Of a DNA stretch of 64,000 nucleotides, positions 1 through 10,880 are shown piece after piece. The position numbers and the translations under genes were made by a program. How positions within the stretch are numbered: the first letter of the stretch is position 1; each line of letters begins with the position of its first letter. Where the stretch lies: positions 41,650,157 through 41,714,156 of the forward strand of contig OX424562.1 in the NCBI GenBank assembly GCA_949152475.1, given 5' to 3'. A model generated the notes under the pieces. The model was not told where the DNA came from and made no database searches. It worked only from the letters and a program-made list of their open reading frames with translations. This stretch comes from Terebella lapidaria. Its lineage: Eukaryota > Annelida > Polychaeta > Terebellida > Terebellidae.

Positions 1-1297
1 TTCTTTCATTATAGAGTTTTTTTGCATGTTGTCTCGTTTTTTTCGCCTCACGCCGCTTAACTTCGTAGTGTTCGTGGTTTCGCGTTCTTTGGTAGCGTTT
101 ATGGGCACGATTGCGAATTCTATCTGCATGTTTGCATGCATTCGTTATATATGGTTTATCACGTGGGCGAACAGTGATTGTTTTGTTTGGAATGCATGTT
201 TCTGCAGTTGAGAGCATGATATCTCTGAAGCGGATTGATGCATCTTCTATATTGAAACCAATGAAATTATTGCACTCGTTAAATTTCGCTTTTAACAATT
301 CCATAAGAAGTTCATAATCGGCCGAGTTGTAATGCCATATCCGGCGTTTGTATGACTTGTCATTGTTGTAACAATATGACAATTCGCAAGCTATCGTACA
401 GTGATCAAGATTCGCGAGAGGTGGCAATACCTCGACGTTTTGGATAAAACCAGGGGAGTCTGTGATTAACAGATCTAAGATGTTTGCACAATTTTCTGTG
501 TATCGTGTAGGCTCGTCAATTAGCTGGTATAAATGACATGACTCGACCATGTCGTAAAGTTTGCAACCAACTTCACTGCGCTCGTGTTTGGACTTCCAGG
601 TAATGCACCGGTCATTAAATTCGCCCAGAATTATCAGGTTGTCGGGATGTTCAGATAGTGATTGCATGACTGAGGACTGAAAGTCTTCGATGAAATTATC
701 AACATCAGCGACGGATTGTTCGTGATTCAAAGGAGCTCGATAGTAAGTGGCACAGATAACTTTTTTGGAGCCAACAGATATTTCGCACCATAGGCTCTCT
801 GTATTATCCTGATGAAGATCAGGGCGTTCTTTGAATGACAAACAATCATCAATAAACATGAGAACGCCACCACCATGTCGATTTCGATCGTTACGGATGG
901 TGCTGTAACCTTCGATTTGCAACATATCATTGCTAATACTATTATCGAGCCATGACTCACTTATAGCAATGATGTCAAAACACTGGTCATGAACGAGACT
1001 AGATTTGATCTCGTCGAATTTCAAGTGACATTTCGTAACGGGATCTTCCGCAAGCAAACTACGAGCGTTTGTATGGCATATTTAAAGTTTTTTAGTTGCA
1101 GGAGGCCCTGGATTCGGTTCAATATCACCTGCAACTAACAACAGAATTGAAATATACAGTGCAATACAATGAGATGATAAAAAATATAGTGATCCAAATA
1201 TGTCGTAAGTTTTTTTGCAATTAAACTTCAATAATAAACCAGCACATGCGCTACACCAATTACCAATAGACGCTCGGTATTGCTGAAGTGAGATCAT
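1..1297 (-). pseudogene. LINE ORF2, copy 1: 2A leader + APE endonuclease (partial, one nonsense codon)
   Basis: N-terminal part of the endonuclease/reverse transcriptase polyprotein. Residues 1-57 are Cys-containing and hydrophobic towards the end. They run into the 2A-like motif GDIEPNPGP, and the endonuclease should start with the Pro after the skip. In this copy a TAA codon follows six residues after the motif (about 1080-1082), where copy 2 reads AAA, so the endonuclease is cut off from its leader. Downstream the frame is open to base 1. Its motifs include IIAISESWL, a GGGVLMF block and ILGEFND. The last has Glu where this nuclease family normally has Asp (GDFN), and both copies share the change. 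The window edge falls in the linker before the RT domain. Confidence 0.85.
1103..1126 (-). other. 2A-like ribosome-skipping peptide (DIEPNPGP), copy 1
   Basis: The codons encode D-I-E-P-N-P-G-P, the D(V/I)ExNPGP consensus, preceded by a Leu/Ile-rich helix and Gly, as in active 2A sequences. Skipping would occur between Gly and the final Pro, releasing a leader of about 64 residues. 2A-like sequences are documented at the ORF2 N-termini of several CR1/L2-type non-LTR elements. In this copy the downstream ORF is stopped soon afterwards. Confidence 0.85.
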
Positions 1298-1630
1298 TCG
1301 GCAACTAAATACAGACTTCTGTCTGATTTTCCAGTACAGTTATTATGAACAATTGAAATGTAATCGTGAAACAGAATGTGTAAAAATGAACACGTATGGT
1401 TGAAAAAAAAACAATGCAAAATTAAAAAAACCCTGCCCCAAAACCTTGAGCAACCAATCAACATGAAATACTATCTGCAATTGGCTAGATTTAGTTACAG
1501 TGGATGCGTGGATTCGCACGGGCACCTCAGTCATACTTTTGGTTGAAAAAAAGGAAGATCAATATCTTTCTATGAAGCAATTAGTTAGATGAACTGTTCA
1601 ATCAAGCACTTAAATAGTCTTAGCTAGGAC
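1298..1630 (-). other. Spacer between LINE ORF1 and ORF2
   Basis: No reading frame looks real here. It contains A/T homopolymers (1405-1412, 1425-1431) whose lengths differ from the matching spacer at about 28729-29067. The spacer is conserved between the two LINE copies and may hold signals for ORF2 translation. Confidence 0.5.
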
Positions 1631-2956
1631 TTAGCTCCATCTTGTCTTGGCGTCGATGTTGTGAGTATCCAGGAATTCGGATCGCAGCGACATCAGCATA
1701 TTTCCAAGCTTGTTTTGGCCTGTCCAGTTGCGTCTATCGTGAAGTTTCTTGTCATCGAGTGAAAGACCACAGCCCCATGTTTTGTCGAACGGATTTGCCT
1801 CATCGAGTATGTCACTACCAGTTTCCAGAAGCACGGTCTTGAGAAAGTTGTTCTGAGAAACATTTGCTCGGAGTCACAGGTACATAGCATCTGAGGCGAC
1901 ATCGCTCTCGCTCCATTCCTTGTCGGTCCCACTGATACTTCTACCAATTTTTTTTACGTCTGGGTTCTAGAGCAGAAAGTATGGAGGTCGCAGCTTTGGT
2001 ATCATTGTAGTGAAGAGCTTTTCTGTAGTAGAAGTATTGTTCGTTACACGAGAACTCATGATCGTCCAGGAGGAAACGGCATGGATAGAAGTTTGACATT
2101 GGCGAAGCTAGTCCAAAGAAGGCAGAGATTCCCCCGGAGCTCCTTAGGCCAATGTTCCTGATAACGTCTATTGGCAGTTGACTCAGATCCTCTGTGTCGT
2201 ACAATTTGTCACCAACAATCAACTTGTGCTGGTTTGTCACACGAATTTTTTCACTGAACCTCGGGATTTTCTGAGCTGCCGTGGCGACGGCTTGTAGCAC
2301 TTTCCGGTTTCGGTTGATAGCCTCAGGATAGACTGGTTTGATGTACCAGCCAGATTCATCAGAAAGGTTTTTTCGCTCATTCCATACCATTTCGCGATCT
2401 TTATAATGGTGAAACTTCGCGATTATCGGCCTGGTGACGCCATGACGATAGGGACCAGTCCGGTGGGCTCGTGCAAAGATCCGTTCATCATGTGGTACTT
2501 TGATCTCGTCCAAGACCTTGTACAAGAGTTGCTCGACGTCCTCGTGTTTACCAGATTCAGCCACGCCAAAGAAAAGGAGACAGTCACGTCGATTGTAAGC
2601 CTCTACTTTCTCGAGGCGCATAGTTAATTGTTTTTTTTCTCGGTTAGGACATCACATCGTCGTTTGAGAGCCGTAGTTTCTTTAGCAATTTGGGTGGATT
2701 TGTCAGTGACATTGTGGATATCCGTTTTGATTGTATCCAATGTTGACATGTCTTTTTGAACCATTCTCGTAAGGTTGTCCAGTTTATCGTTATTGGAATC
2801 ATTTTGATTGGATAATATGGCTTCGTCACAATCATCGCGTGTATCCTTCAAAGCATTTTCCATTCTGTTTCTTTTGGGGTCCTGGTATATCAAAGGACTT
2901 GTACTTGTACTGCTTGTGCTTCCTTCGCTGAGCGGGCGTTTGCCAACGTTGGCCAT
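1631..2956 (-). pseudogene. LINE ORF1, copy 1: coiled coil - RRM - NADAR (YbiA-like) domain
   Basis: The protein starts at the ATG at 2956. About 110 residues of Ser-rich and heptad-like sequence form a probable coiled coil, ending in an A8 run at about 2631-2638 where the frame is lost. The frame reopens at 2621 with an RRM-like block (CLLFFGVAES, residues 14-23 of that frame, to about 90) and a basic C-terminal domain, as in L1/CR1 ORF1 proteins. From residue 167 (about 2123) the sequence changes to FFGLASPMSNFYPCRF ... NEQYFYYRKALHYND, matching the N-terminal half of NADAR/YbiA domains. After a second A8 run (about 1948-1955) the third frame continues with LLETGSDILDEA ... WGCGL ... NWTGQNKLGNMLMSLR (1834-1631), the C-terminal half of the same fold. 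The frame losses at homopolymers and a TGA near 1880 make this copy defective. The NADAR assignment is from motif recognition only. Confidence 0.75.
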
Positions 2957-2992
2957 TTCAGGGGTGAGAGACGGCTCAAACTTGAATTAATT

Positions 2993-4428
2993 GAAACAAA
3001 TATGCAGGTGTGAAAGTGCTTTGTTTGCATTCAGTCCACTGATCGATAGTCCGTCAAGAAATGTTAGGCAATGGTGTTCACAAGACCATGACATTCGATC
3101 ATAGAGTGTAAAGTATGCAATATTTCTCAACACAAGAATCCTTGTAATTGTTGCAAATTGTCTTCATTATATTACTTCATAGTGATCAGTGGTCCTTCAT
3201 ATACTATAAATTCACACTTCCCTTGAAATAGCTTCACATCCTAACGTGCAAAATGACTGAGAAAGCCCATCGCATTTTCACTCTCCTCTCACGGTAGCCA
3301 TTACACTTACACTTGATTGCATTTTACCCATTTGATTGCATTGAATTATGAACAACAATTAGCATTCTTTCCCCTTCCGGCCCTTTTCCGTCTGCATTAA
3401 CAAATGGGCTGTAAATGTGTACAGAGAATTATGTTATATGTCCAAAAGAGATGATATTTTTCCGGCCATATCGTGATACAGATTCCGTTTATTTCGGAAA
3501 GTTACGATTTTAGTGCGTCCGTCCATCCTCCACAAAGATATATAGAAGTTGATTGAAATAAAATAGTGTTACTATTCTAACTGAATAAGCCTCGTCATAA
3601 TGTAGCGGGACCTATTTCAACAGAATGCCTATTATCCTGCATTTCCCAACTTGTTATCAAAAGAAAACGAATTATATATTTACAGTTTACTCGTGAGATT
3701 CACAAGCTTAGAGACGTCGACGGTGAAATCATTAAAGCTGGTTCTAAAGATTGATCCATTGCATCAAAATGCGACTGGTAAGTTAATTACATGACAATAT
3801 GAACGTTCTGTTTATAAGTATATACGGAACATCCGTTATAAATGTAATTACCTAAACTGCTAAACGAATACCGTCTTTCAAGTTTATACCATTTATATTC
3901 ACAGTGTAAGAACAACTTGCATAGCTGCATGTTTCTCAGCGGATTCCTGCAGGATTTCGCCCCAGTTCTGGATATACATGTATGTGGAATATCGCAGGAA
4001 TATCAAAAGACCCGGAATCACAAAAACACCGTTCTCAAGGCGGATAATTTCATTAACCAAGTACCAATATATCGTCGACAAAACGTGGATATATCGTATG
4101 GATACAAGTTGCCACTAAATGATGCTATACTGTGCAAATCGATATGCATTTCCATTTGTTTTGTTTTGTGTGATTTTGATGTGCATTTGTGTGTTCTTGT
4201 GATTGTTCAAAATTAAATATGTACAAAACTGTTATTTTTCATATACACGTTTTTCCACTCACACTCGTAATTGGTAGGTTCCATACCGAGAACCAACAGG
4301 TTATTATCTGAAATATTAACCTCTCGGGAGGTTAATATTTTATTTATTAACCTCCAGGCGGAGTTCGTAACATGGATAATAACCCTTGAGAACAATGGGA
4401 CACTCCCCCAATCATGCACTATGATAAA
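2993..4428. other. Intergenic, no gene seen
   Basis: AT-rich sequence with only short chance ORFs (for example 3917-4216). Nothing coding is recognised. It ends in a hairpin-rich stretch just before the duplicated block. In the second copy of the region this whole interval is absent and replaced by LTR element 2. Confidence 0.5.
4312..4339. repeat. Perfect 12-bp-stem hairpin
   Basis: AATATTAACCTC, a four-base loop, then GAGGTTAATATT form a perfect stem. A further TTATTAACCTCC follows, and a longer imperfect fold pairs AACAGGTTATTATC upstream with GATAATAACCCTT downstream (about 4296-4390). It may be the end of a fold-back element. Confidence 0.6.
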
Positions 4429-5826
4429 ATATTCATCGCCAACAAAATAACAAATCTCTGCCCTACAGATGATTGATTGGCTAGCATTGCTTCAGATATT
4501 GCTGCACCAGTAGTACATTTTACGTCCAGATTGATGTCGTGCGGGTCCCGTCCTGTCAAGAGATGGGGCGTGTAACACATTTAGTTGTTGTTTGAGGGAT
4601 TTGAAGCCCTTTGGGTTACTCAGGATAGCCATAAATCTTCCAGAAGACTTCCGCTACGCGCTGCCAATGTTTTCAGAGAAATTCACCCGATGTAATATTC
4701 ATTACACACAACTGCAAATGGCAGATGGAATTTATCCATTAATACAGTGTCAAAGGCACACGGTTCACATAATCTAGTATAACTTGAAACGATCATTGCG
4801 ATATCCTCATCGAAATCCTTGTGAGCATTTGCTTTCACCTCTACCTTATGAACGTTATGAGTTGGAATATATATTTACTTTTGGCCCATGGTTTGTTATA
4901 TCTGTGACATTTCACCATTTACTTCTCCCATTCTACCAGACACTATTGATATGGTTTCGTCTCAAAATGTATTTTTGATCTTTTAAGAATGTTCTGTGAC
5001 CCTGTTCCATGATTGTTCAAAACTGAATAACATTGTGTTCTTGTTATATTTCCTGCTCCAGAGCATTGTTTCACTGAACAATATTCATGTATGTCCATCA
5101 CCAGTGAAATGTATGTCATGAGGATTTTTCGCACTTGAAATACACTTTAAATGCAGTTATATCATGGTTTGATAACTCTGTCTCGTCTTGTGGTGTATTT
5201 AAAATATGCTCAACCCATGTCTGCTTAATTTATCAAGTAATATCACAATTGAATAGGGCCTAGTTCTTGACTCCTAAGTAAACATGAAATATATAAAGTA
5301 TTGGTTGTGTGACTACTATGTCCAACATATAGAGAATACCATGATAGCAATAATACTGTCTATCGCAGTGATAACTATTGTTTCATGTAATTAGATCATT
5401 AGGGCACAGATAAATTTCAGCAATACCTGCTGTTTAGAGAACAAAGTGAATATGTAGGTAATTCACTGATGGCTGCAATTTCTCGCGACCATATACTAAC
5501 GTACCTATATGTCATGTTCACTGATCAAGCCCAGACCCCATCAGTATTTGGTTTACTTATTCAATAGTCAAGGTCGTTGATGAAGACACTCGACTGTCCG
5601 AGGCACGGCCACGTATTGCATACCTTGTAGACAATCTTTGTAGACAATCCCACACGTATAGATCAGGCTGTATCCAGTCCATGGCACCAAGCCCAGTCAT
5701 CCGTTGGTCACAGCCAATTGTGTCCTCTCATTTGTATCATATACAATTGAGTACCATTGAAGAGAAGGACCATTTCTTTTATACCAGGCAGGCGTCAAGG
5801 AGACGACATGCCTGAGACAATTTCAC
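4429..5826. repeat. Duplicated 1.4-kb block, copy 1 (pairs with 40425-41820)
   Basis: Near-identical to 40425-41820, with only scattered substitutions and small indels. Homology begins at ATATTCATCGCC and stops abruptly at ACAATTTCAC. The block also belongs to an older, diverged family of units at 46.4, 51.8, 55.5, 56.9 and 57.9 kb. The short ORFs inside (4592-4777, 4784-4978) are shared by both young copies but not kept open in the older ones, so I do not call genes. Confidence 0.85.
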
Positions 5827-5835
5827 GATTTCTAG

Positions 5836-5958
5836 TCAAAACGTACCTAAACCATAACGTACCCAACTGAAACGTACCCAACCAAAACGTACCCAAACCA
5901 AAACGTAGGCAATATTACCGAAACGTACCCAGTTTAATTGGTCAAAACGTACCCAGTA
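5836..5958 (-). repeat. GGGTACGTTT(T/C)GG array, left (inverted) copy
   Basis: Read on the minus strand this is a run of degenerate GGGTACGTTTTGGTT-like units of about 15-25 bp, ending outward in GGTACGTTTTGAC. It is very similar, unit by unit, to the array at 8952-9070 in the opposite orientation. The two could be the long terminal inverted repeats of one element. Confidence 0.75.
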
Positions 5959-6353
5959 TTTTTCTGGATCATTCATATTAGTTAGATCATTCCTCTTGCT
6001 CTCAACAAAACTCTGGTACCTTGATATACACATTGAAAGTATTTTGTGATACTAAGTATTTGACAGATTTACTATTAGTTTACACAACTCAAATATATGA
6101 TATACGAGTGTACTCGTTTACAACCCAAAATATCATAGGCTAATAATTATGGTTATGAAAATTTTAGATGATCCATCAGATTTAAAGGAGGAAATAAAAT
6201 CCCATAGCTGCCAGTTAGCTGGCCGAGCACAACAATCAGGACTGATGCACAAAGTGGATGGGACCGGGTGTCGTGATGGGAATTATCCCTTCCGTCCGCG
6301 CCAATAAACGCCGGCAGCTGCCCCACACACGTGTCAAACTATTGGGCAAAAAT

Positions 6354-6540
6354 TTAAATTAAACACAAACTTTCGTTTATCATTCTCCGATTTTTAATAT
6401 TGAGGTTGCGCCTGACGCGTATCAATGCGTTTAACTTTCTTGACGCTTTTGTGCACAAATTTTCCTCATGGAATGTCAGTATATCGTCAATCGAAACTCC
6501 TAATATTTTAGTCTCATTGTGACGAGCGAAGTTCACATGT
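6354..6540 (-). pseudogene. Fragment of a LINE reverse transcriptase
   Basis: About 60 codons read KILGVSIDDILTFHE ... CTKASRKLNALIRVRRNL, which matches the thumb region just after the palm in CR1/RTE-type RTs (LGVxIDxxLxFxxHI ... Kxxxxlxxlxr). The fragment is short and isolated, with no EN or YADD motif nearby. It comes from a different LINE than the two large copies. Confidence 0.65.
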
Positions 6541-8718
6541 TAGCGTAACAATGTGCACATTACCAGAAAATAGAACAAACCTTTACTAAATATGTTATAT
6601 AACAACTCGTATTTCGCAGGACTTAGGCCTACTGACATTCCATATGCATATAAAGCTTACATATCAGCATGTGTGGCATACTGTCAAACGCACGAGACAG
6701 GTCGGCCAAAACTGATTCTAACTTACGTATCTGCTATTGTCGATATTATGTATCCGTTAAACAAAACTGATTGGCATCTGTTCTTTGCTGTGATCACCAT
6801 CTGCCGGCATCAAGGCAGTCGCAATGATGTTCTGGCTGCGACGTACGTGGAGGGATTCTGTTATAACGGAAGACAGTTAGGGTCGTCCACGACTCGGATA
6901 TGTAGATTCCTAGTTATTATAAGTAATGGTAATTATCTAATATAATATTTCAAAACACAATTCACTGTGTCAAATATTTGTAGCTCACTTTTCACACACG
7001 TTAATCAAGATTAGATCCTCATGTATAGACAGATCTCTGGCGCATTATGTTTCATGACTGATGTAATGATGACCAGAGCCCTGCTATGTGGACTCCCGCT
7101 GCCTCCAGATGTACTTCCCGGACCAGACAGTGTATACAAACACAACGACGACCGACAGACGATACCCAGAGGAAGACATCACTTCTCAGCATGGCGCCTT
7201 ATCACCCAGAATCAAGGATACGCCCGCTTTTGTTACAAGCTGTTCGTTAACACACGAGTAGAACCAACCTGGCCGACCACCTGCTTCCCATGGACAAACA
7301 ATGAACTACATGTAGAGACCCTAATTGAACACAATCCGGATATACTTAGTGATTGTGATCGTTAATTGCACAGCGGGGATCATCTCCATGTACTCGGACG
7401 TCATTAATGTATTTAAATTTACTATTCATTCCTAGTGACTAGTCTAAGAGTGCATGAGCTATTTTATCTCAGTTGTTATGTGGGAGTTCGACGTCATGCG
7501 CATGGAGTACACATACTGCTACTGTATTATGAATACCAGTATTATTGGTTTAGAACTTGGCGATAAAGAAATGTTGATGCCTCCTGGGAAGTGAAACAAC
7601 CAAAGATCTTTGATTTGTACCTAAATTTTCAATAATTAGCGTTTGCATGCCCTGAAACTTTGGGCGAAAATTTGGTCCAAACTTCGGCGGGAAAATCATA
7701 TGGATCTAGATTCTTTGAAGACGAATTCACACAACATGGCGTTTTAAATCTCGATTATCGAAATCGCATTGTATATTTATAACGCTCAACCCAAGCCAGT
7801 TCTACGCAACAATCGAAAGCCAATCCGATATTTAGGCTTTTCCATAAAATAGAATGGACGCGCGGCCTGCGTGCGTAACAAGTTTAACACGAAACGTTTT
7901 CGAGGTTCACAGCTATGGGGCATCGTTCTGTTCATTGATGTGATATCTCTGCTCGGATTCGTATAAAATTATGATTAGATATGATGTGAAACACTCCGAT
8001 ATTTCCAATAATTTATGTAATTGGCAATGTGACGCTCCCTTAACACCCAGACTCTATGCAAAATGACGTTTCACGGAACTGCCTATAAAGTTCCAAGAAA
8101 CTACCCAAATTTTGGTCCTGACATTATGCTATATATCTGTGGAAACACCGTACGCATTTTCGAAAGCACACAAAGTAAAGAACACAATATTTGATGTCCA
8201 TCATGGCATAAGGAATAGAAAATGCAAACAACAACACATATATTTTGGCATTTTTCCAAAAAATTACTCGTAACTGCCTGAATGACTGTATAAGTGGGGT
8301 TTCGACGTCAGTTGGGTACGGTGACCAATGATTGGTGGTTCAATATCGCCTAGCAATGCCCTGTCAGGGCCGCCAGAGTTCTACGATTTGAATCACCCTG
8401 AGGCTGTCTATGATCGCTCCTCCCCTAATTTATGATCAAGTAAGCACCGCGTGCATCAAGTATCGATGCTGATTTGTTGACAAATTATATAATTATATAG
8501 TAATATAATTTTATACAACTATATAATTATGTACGCATGCACATGTTTCAATCTGGTTAAATCTGAAAACATTATATCTGAAATAATAACTATGCAGCCC
8601 ACGAAAGCAGGTTGGAAGTCACTGAACATTCAACAACTTTAAATAATTACATACGATTGAAAGTCCGCAAAATTTATCGTAATCAAACCAGTGAAAAAAT
8701 GATTGATTATTAGATCAG

Positions 8719-8778
8719 GCGCTCGAGCGCACGTTTGTTTTGATATTACAATCGAGCGCTCGAATTTCCGAGCGCTCG
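8719..8778. repeat. Cluster of three GAGCGCTC-type palindromes
   Basis: GCGCTCGAGCGC (8719-8730), TCGAGCGCTCGA (8752-8763) and CGAGCGCTCG (8769-8778) are perfect palindromes within 60 bp of otherwise AT-rich DNA, so they may be binding sites for a dimeric protein. They lie inside the interval bounded by the inverted arrays. Confidence 0.6.
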
Positions 8779-8951
8779 ACTTCACACTAATACATGTAGA
8801 ATAAAATGGTTTGATTGAGATTGATATATCACGATAGATATAATCTACAACCCATACAAATGTTGGACCATTATGGGTATTTATTGTAACATAATCAGAA
8901 GGAAATTTGGGCATGTATGGGGTATAAACCAGTTATATTGACACTCTCAAA

Positions 8952-9070
8952 TAACCGGGTACGTTTTGACCAATCTAACTGGGTACGTTTCGGTAAAAAT
9001 GGGTACGTTTTGGTTTGGGTACGTTTTGGTTGGGTACGTTTCGGTTGGGTACGTTTTGACATGGGTACCC
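8952..9070 (+). repeat. GGGTACGTTT(T/C)GG array, right copy
   Basis: Six units of GGGTACGTTT(T/C)(G/C)G with spacers of 4-15 bp, in the same unit order as the reverse complement of 5836-5958. A GGGTACCC motif follows. Periodic exact repeats explain the two ORFs reading YVLVWVRFGWVRFG here, which are not genes. Confidence 0.75.
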
Positions 9071-9310
9071 AATCACCCAATCACAAGCCCGAAGGCTACT
9101 GAGTTGATGGTATCCTCGGGGACAGATTTAATGTTCGCCAGCAGTGACACCGACTCAGTGGTATAAATGTAAGTATCAATCTATTACCACCAATACAATC
9201 AAATTTTGATGATGCCAATAAGAAACGTAAAATACAACATTTTGCAATAGAAACAAAGCCCGACCAAATAGTTTATCCAGAGACACACTGGCGTCATCAG
9301 GGGCAGATGT
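9066..9310. repeat. Leader segment S, copy 1
   Basis: Begins ACCCAATCACAAGCCCGAAGG. It repeats nearly exactly at 11160-11400 and partly at about 10885-11035. It contains a GTAAGTATC at about 9168 that resembles a splice donor and a coding-like stretch (ANKKRKILHFAIET in the 10.9-kb copy). It may be a captured gene fragment spread with the satellite. No intact ORF links the pieces. Confidence 0.6.
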
Positions 9311-9329
9311 AAAGATGATAATAAGCGAC

Positions 9330-10880
9330 ATATTAGCCATTTTGTTCTCTGACCTTGAAAATGAGATCAAAGGTCAAATTCTAGATCACCAAAATATTCA
9401 GCATACATCATTTCCTATATGTTCACCATGGACCCCTAAGCTGTAAATTTGATAATAAGCAAGATATAAGCCATTTTGTATTCTGACCTTGAAAATAAAA
9501 TGACTAACCTTGAAATTTAGGTCAAGGGTCAAATTCAAGGTCACTAGAATATTCAGCATATATCATTTCCTATATGTTCACAATTGATTCCTAAGCTGCA
9601 GTCGCTAATAAGCAAGATATTGGCCATTTTGTCCTGTGACCTTGAAAATGAGGCCAAAGGTCAAATTCAAGGTCACGAGAATATTCAGCACATATCATTT
9701 CCTATATGTTCACAATGGATTCCTAAGCTGTAAAGTCGATAATAAGCGAGATATTAGCCATTTTGTCCTATGACCTTGAAAATGAGGTCAAAGGTCAAAT
9801 TCAAGGTCACGAGAATATTCAGCATATATCATTTGCTATATGTTCACAATTGATTTCTAAGCTGTAAAGTCGATAATAAGCGAGATATTAGCCATTTTGT
9901 CCTGTGACCTTGAAAATGAGGTCAAAGGTCAAATTCAAGGTCACGAGAATATTCAGCATATATCATTTCCTATATGTCCACAATTGATTCCTAGTCTCTA
10001 ATCTCAATATTAAGTGATATATTAGGCTTAATGTGTCCCATTATACATGTTATAAAGCATAGGAAAATTTAACATGGGAAAGTCACATCTGGGCCGAATT
10101 TGGGCCCAAAATGGCCCACTTCGAGTGATTCAAGCGCAACGAAATTTATACATGTCACAGAAGTACATATGAGGAGTGTTATGCATCAATAAGAAAAAAA
10201 GTTACTGAACAGATTTTGAGAAAACGAGCATCAAAGTCCAAAATTAGCCATTTTCGACGAGAACGGCCGCAATGACCTTGAAACCAAGATCAGAGGTCAA
10301 ATTCAAGGTCACGAGAATATTCAGCATATATCATTTCCTATATGTCCACAATTGATTCCTAGTCTCTAATCTCAATATTAAGTGAGATATTAGGCTTAAT
10401 GTGTCCCATTATAAAGCATAGGAGATTTTAACATGGGAAAGTCCCATTTGGGCCGAGTTTGGGCCCAAAATGGCCCACTTCGAGCGATTCAAGGGCAACG
10501 AAATTTATACATGTCACAGGGGTACATATGAGGAGTGTTATGCATCAATAAGAAAAAAAGTTACTGAACAGATTTTGAGAAATTAGCCCAAGGGCTAAGA
10601 AAGGTTACCGGACAATATACATTTTAGATATTAGCCTTTTGTCCAGTGACCTTGAAAATAAAGTCACTGATAAATTCAAGGTCATGAAATTTTCAACAAA
10701 TATATCACTTCTAGTATGTCCACAATAAATTCCTAAGCTGTAAAGTCGATAATAAGTGAGACATTAGCCATTCTGTGATGTGACCTTGAAAATGAGGTCA
10801 AAGTTCAAGTTCAAGGTTATCATGGTTATGAAAATATTCAGTATATATCATTCCTCTATATTCGCAATTGATTCCTATGC
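9330..10880. repeat. 133-bp satellite with AGGTCA half-sites, block 1
   Basis: Tandem units of about 133-136 bp built on GACCTTGAAAATGAGGTCA ... ATTCAAGGTCACGAGAATATTCAGCATATATCATTTCC. Well-kept units lie near 9640, 9771 and 9905, with decayed ones near 9345, 9485, 10273, 10647 and 10785. Each consensus unit carries TGACCTTGA, a direct repeat AGGTCA-A-AGGTCA and TCAAGGTCA. Two T modules (10060-10265, 10425-10590) interrupt the block. Confidence 0.85.
10060..10265. repeat. T module, copy 1
   Basis: Starts TTTAACATGGGAAAGTC and includes GGGCCCAAAATGGCCCACTTCGAG and a run GAAAAAAAGTTACTGAACAG. It recurs at 10425-10590 (truncated) and 12540-12760 (longest). It links satellite blocks and appears to be a fixed part of the same composite element. 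Confidence 0.7.

Larger units (their letters stand above)
1..2992 (-). mobile_element. LINE copy 1 (CR1/L2-like non-LTR retrotransposon), 5' part
   Basis: Minus-strand non-LTR retrotransposon. ORF1 (2956-1631) is followed by a spacer of about 330 bp, then ORF2 (1297 down to base 1 and off the window). The same order and nearly the same sequence occur at 26399-30244; base 1 here aligns with 27400. The 5' boundary near 2992 is a guess, because the second copy is truncated before it. APE-type endonuclease plus a 2A-like leader point to the CR1/L2/Jockey group. The exact clade would need an RT phylogeny. Confidence 0.85.
5959..8951. other. Interior between the inverted GGGTACG arrays
   Basis: About 3 kb with no convincing intact gene. 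It holds a decayed LINE RT fragment (6354-6540), AT-rich runs (8475-8535) and a palindrome cluster (8719-8778). Two ORFs of 117 and 114 codons (6592-6945 and 7021-7365) have no recognisable motif. If the arrays are element ends, this is a non-autonomous or degraded interior. Confidence 0.45.

Noticed and set aside
727..960. 77-codon ORF repeated at 28158-28391
   Set aside because: Shadow frame of the LINE endonuclease; duplicated only because the LINE is duplicated.
6592..7365. Two ORFs of 117 and 114 codons
   Set aside because: No motif, no neighbouring coding context, and the composition is ordinary; listed only as open frames in the interior description.
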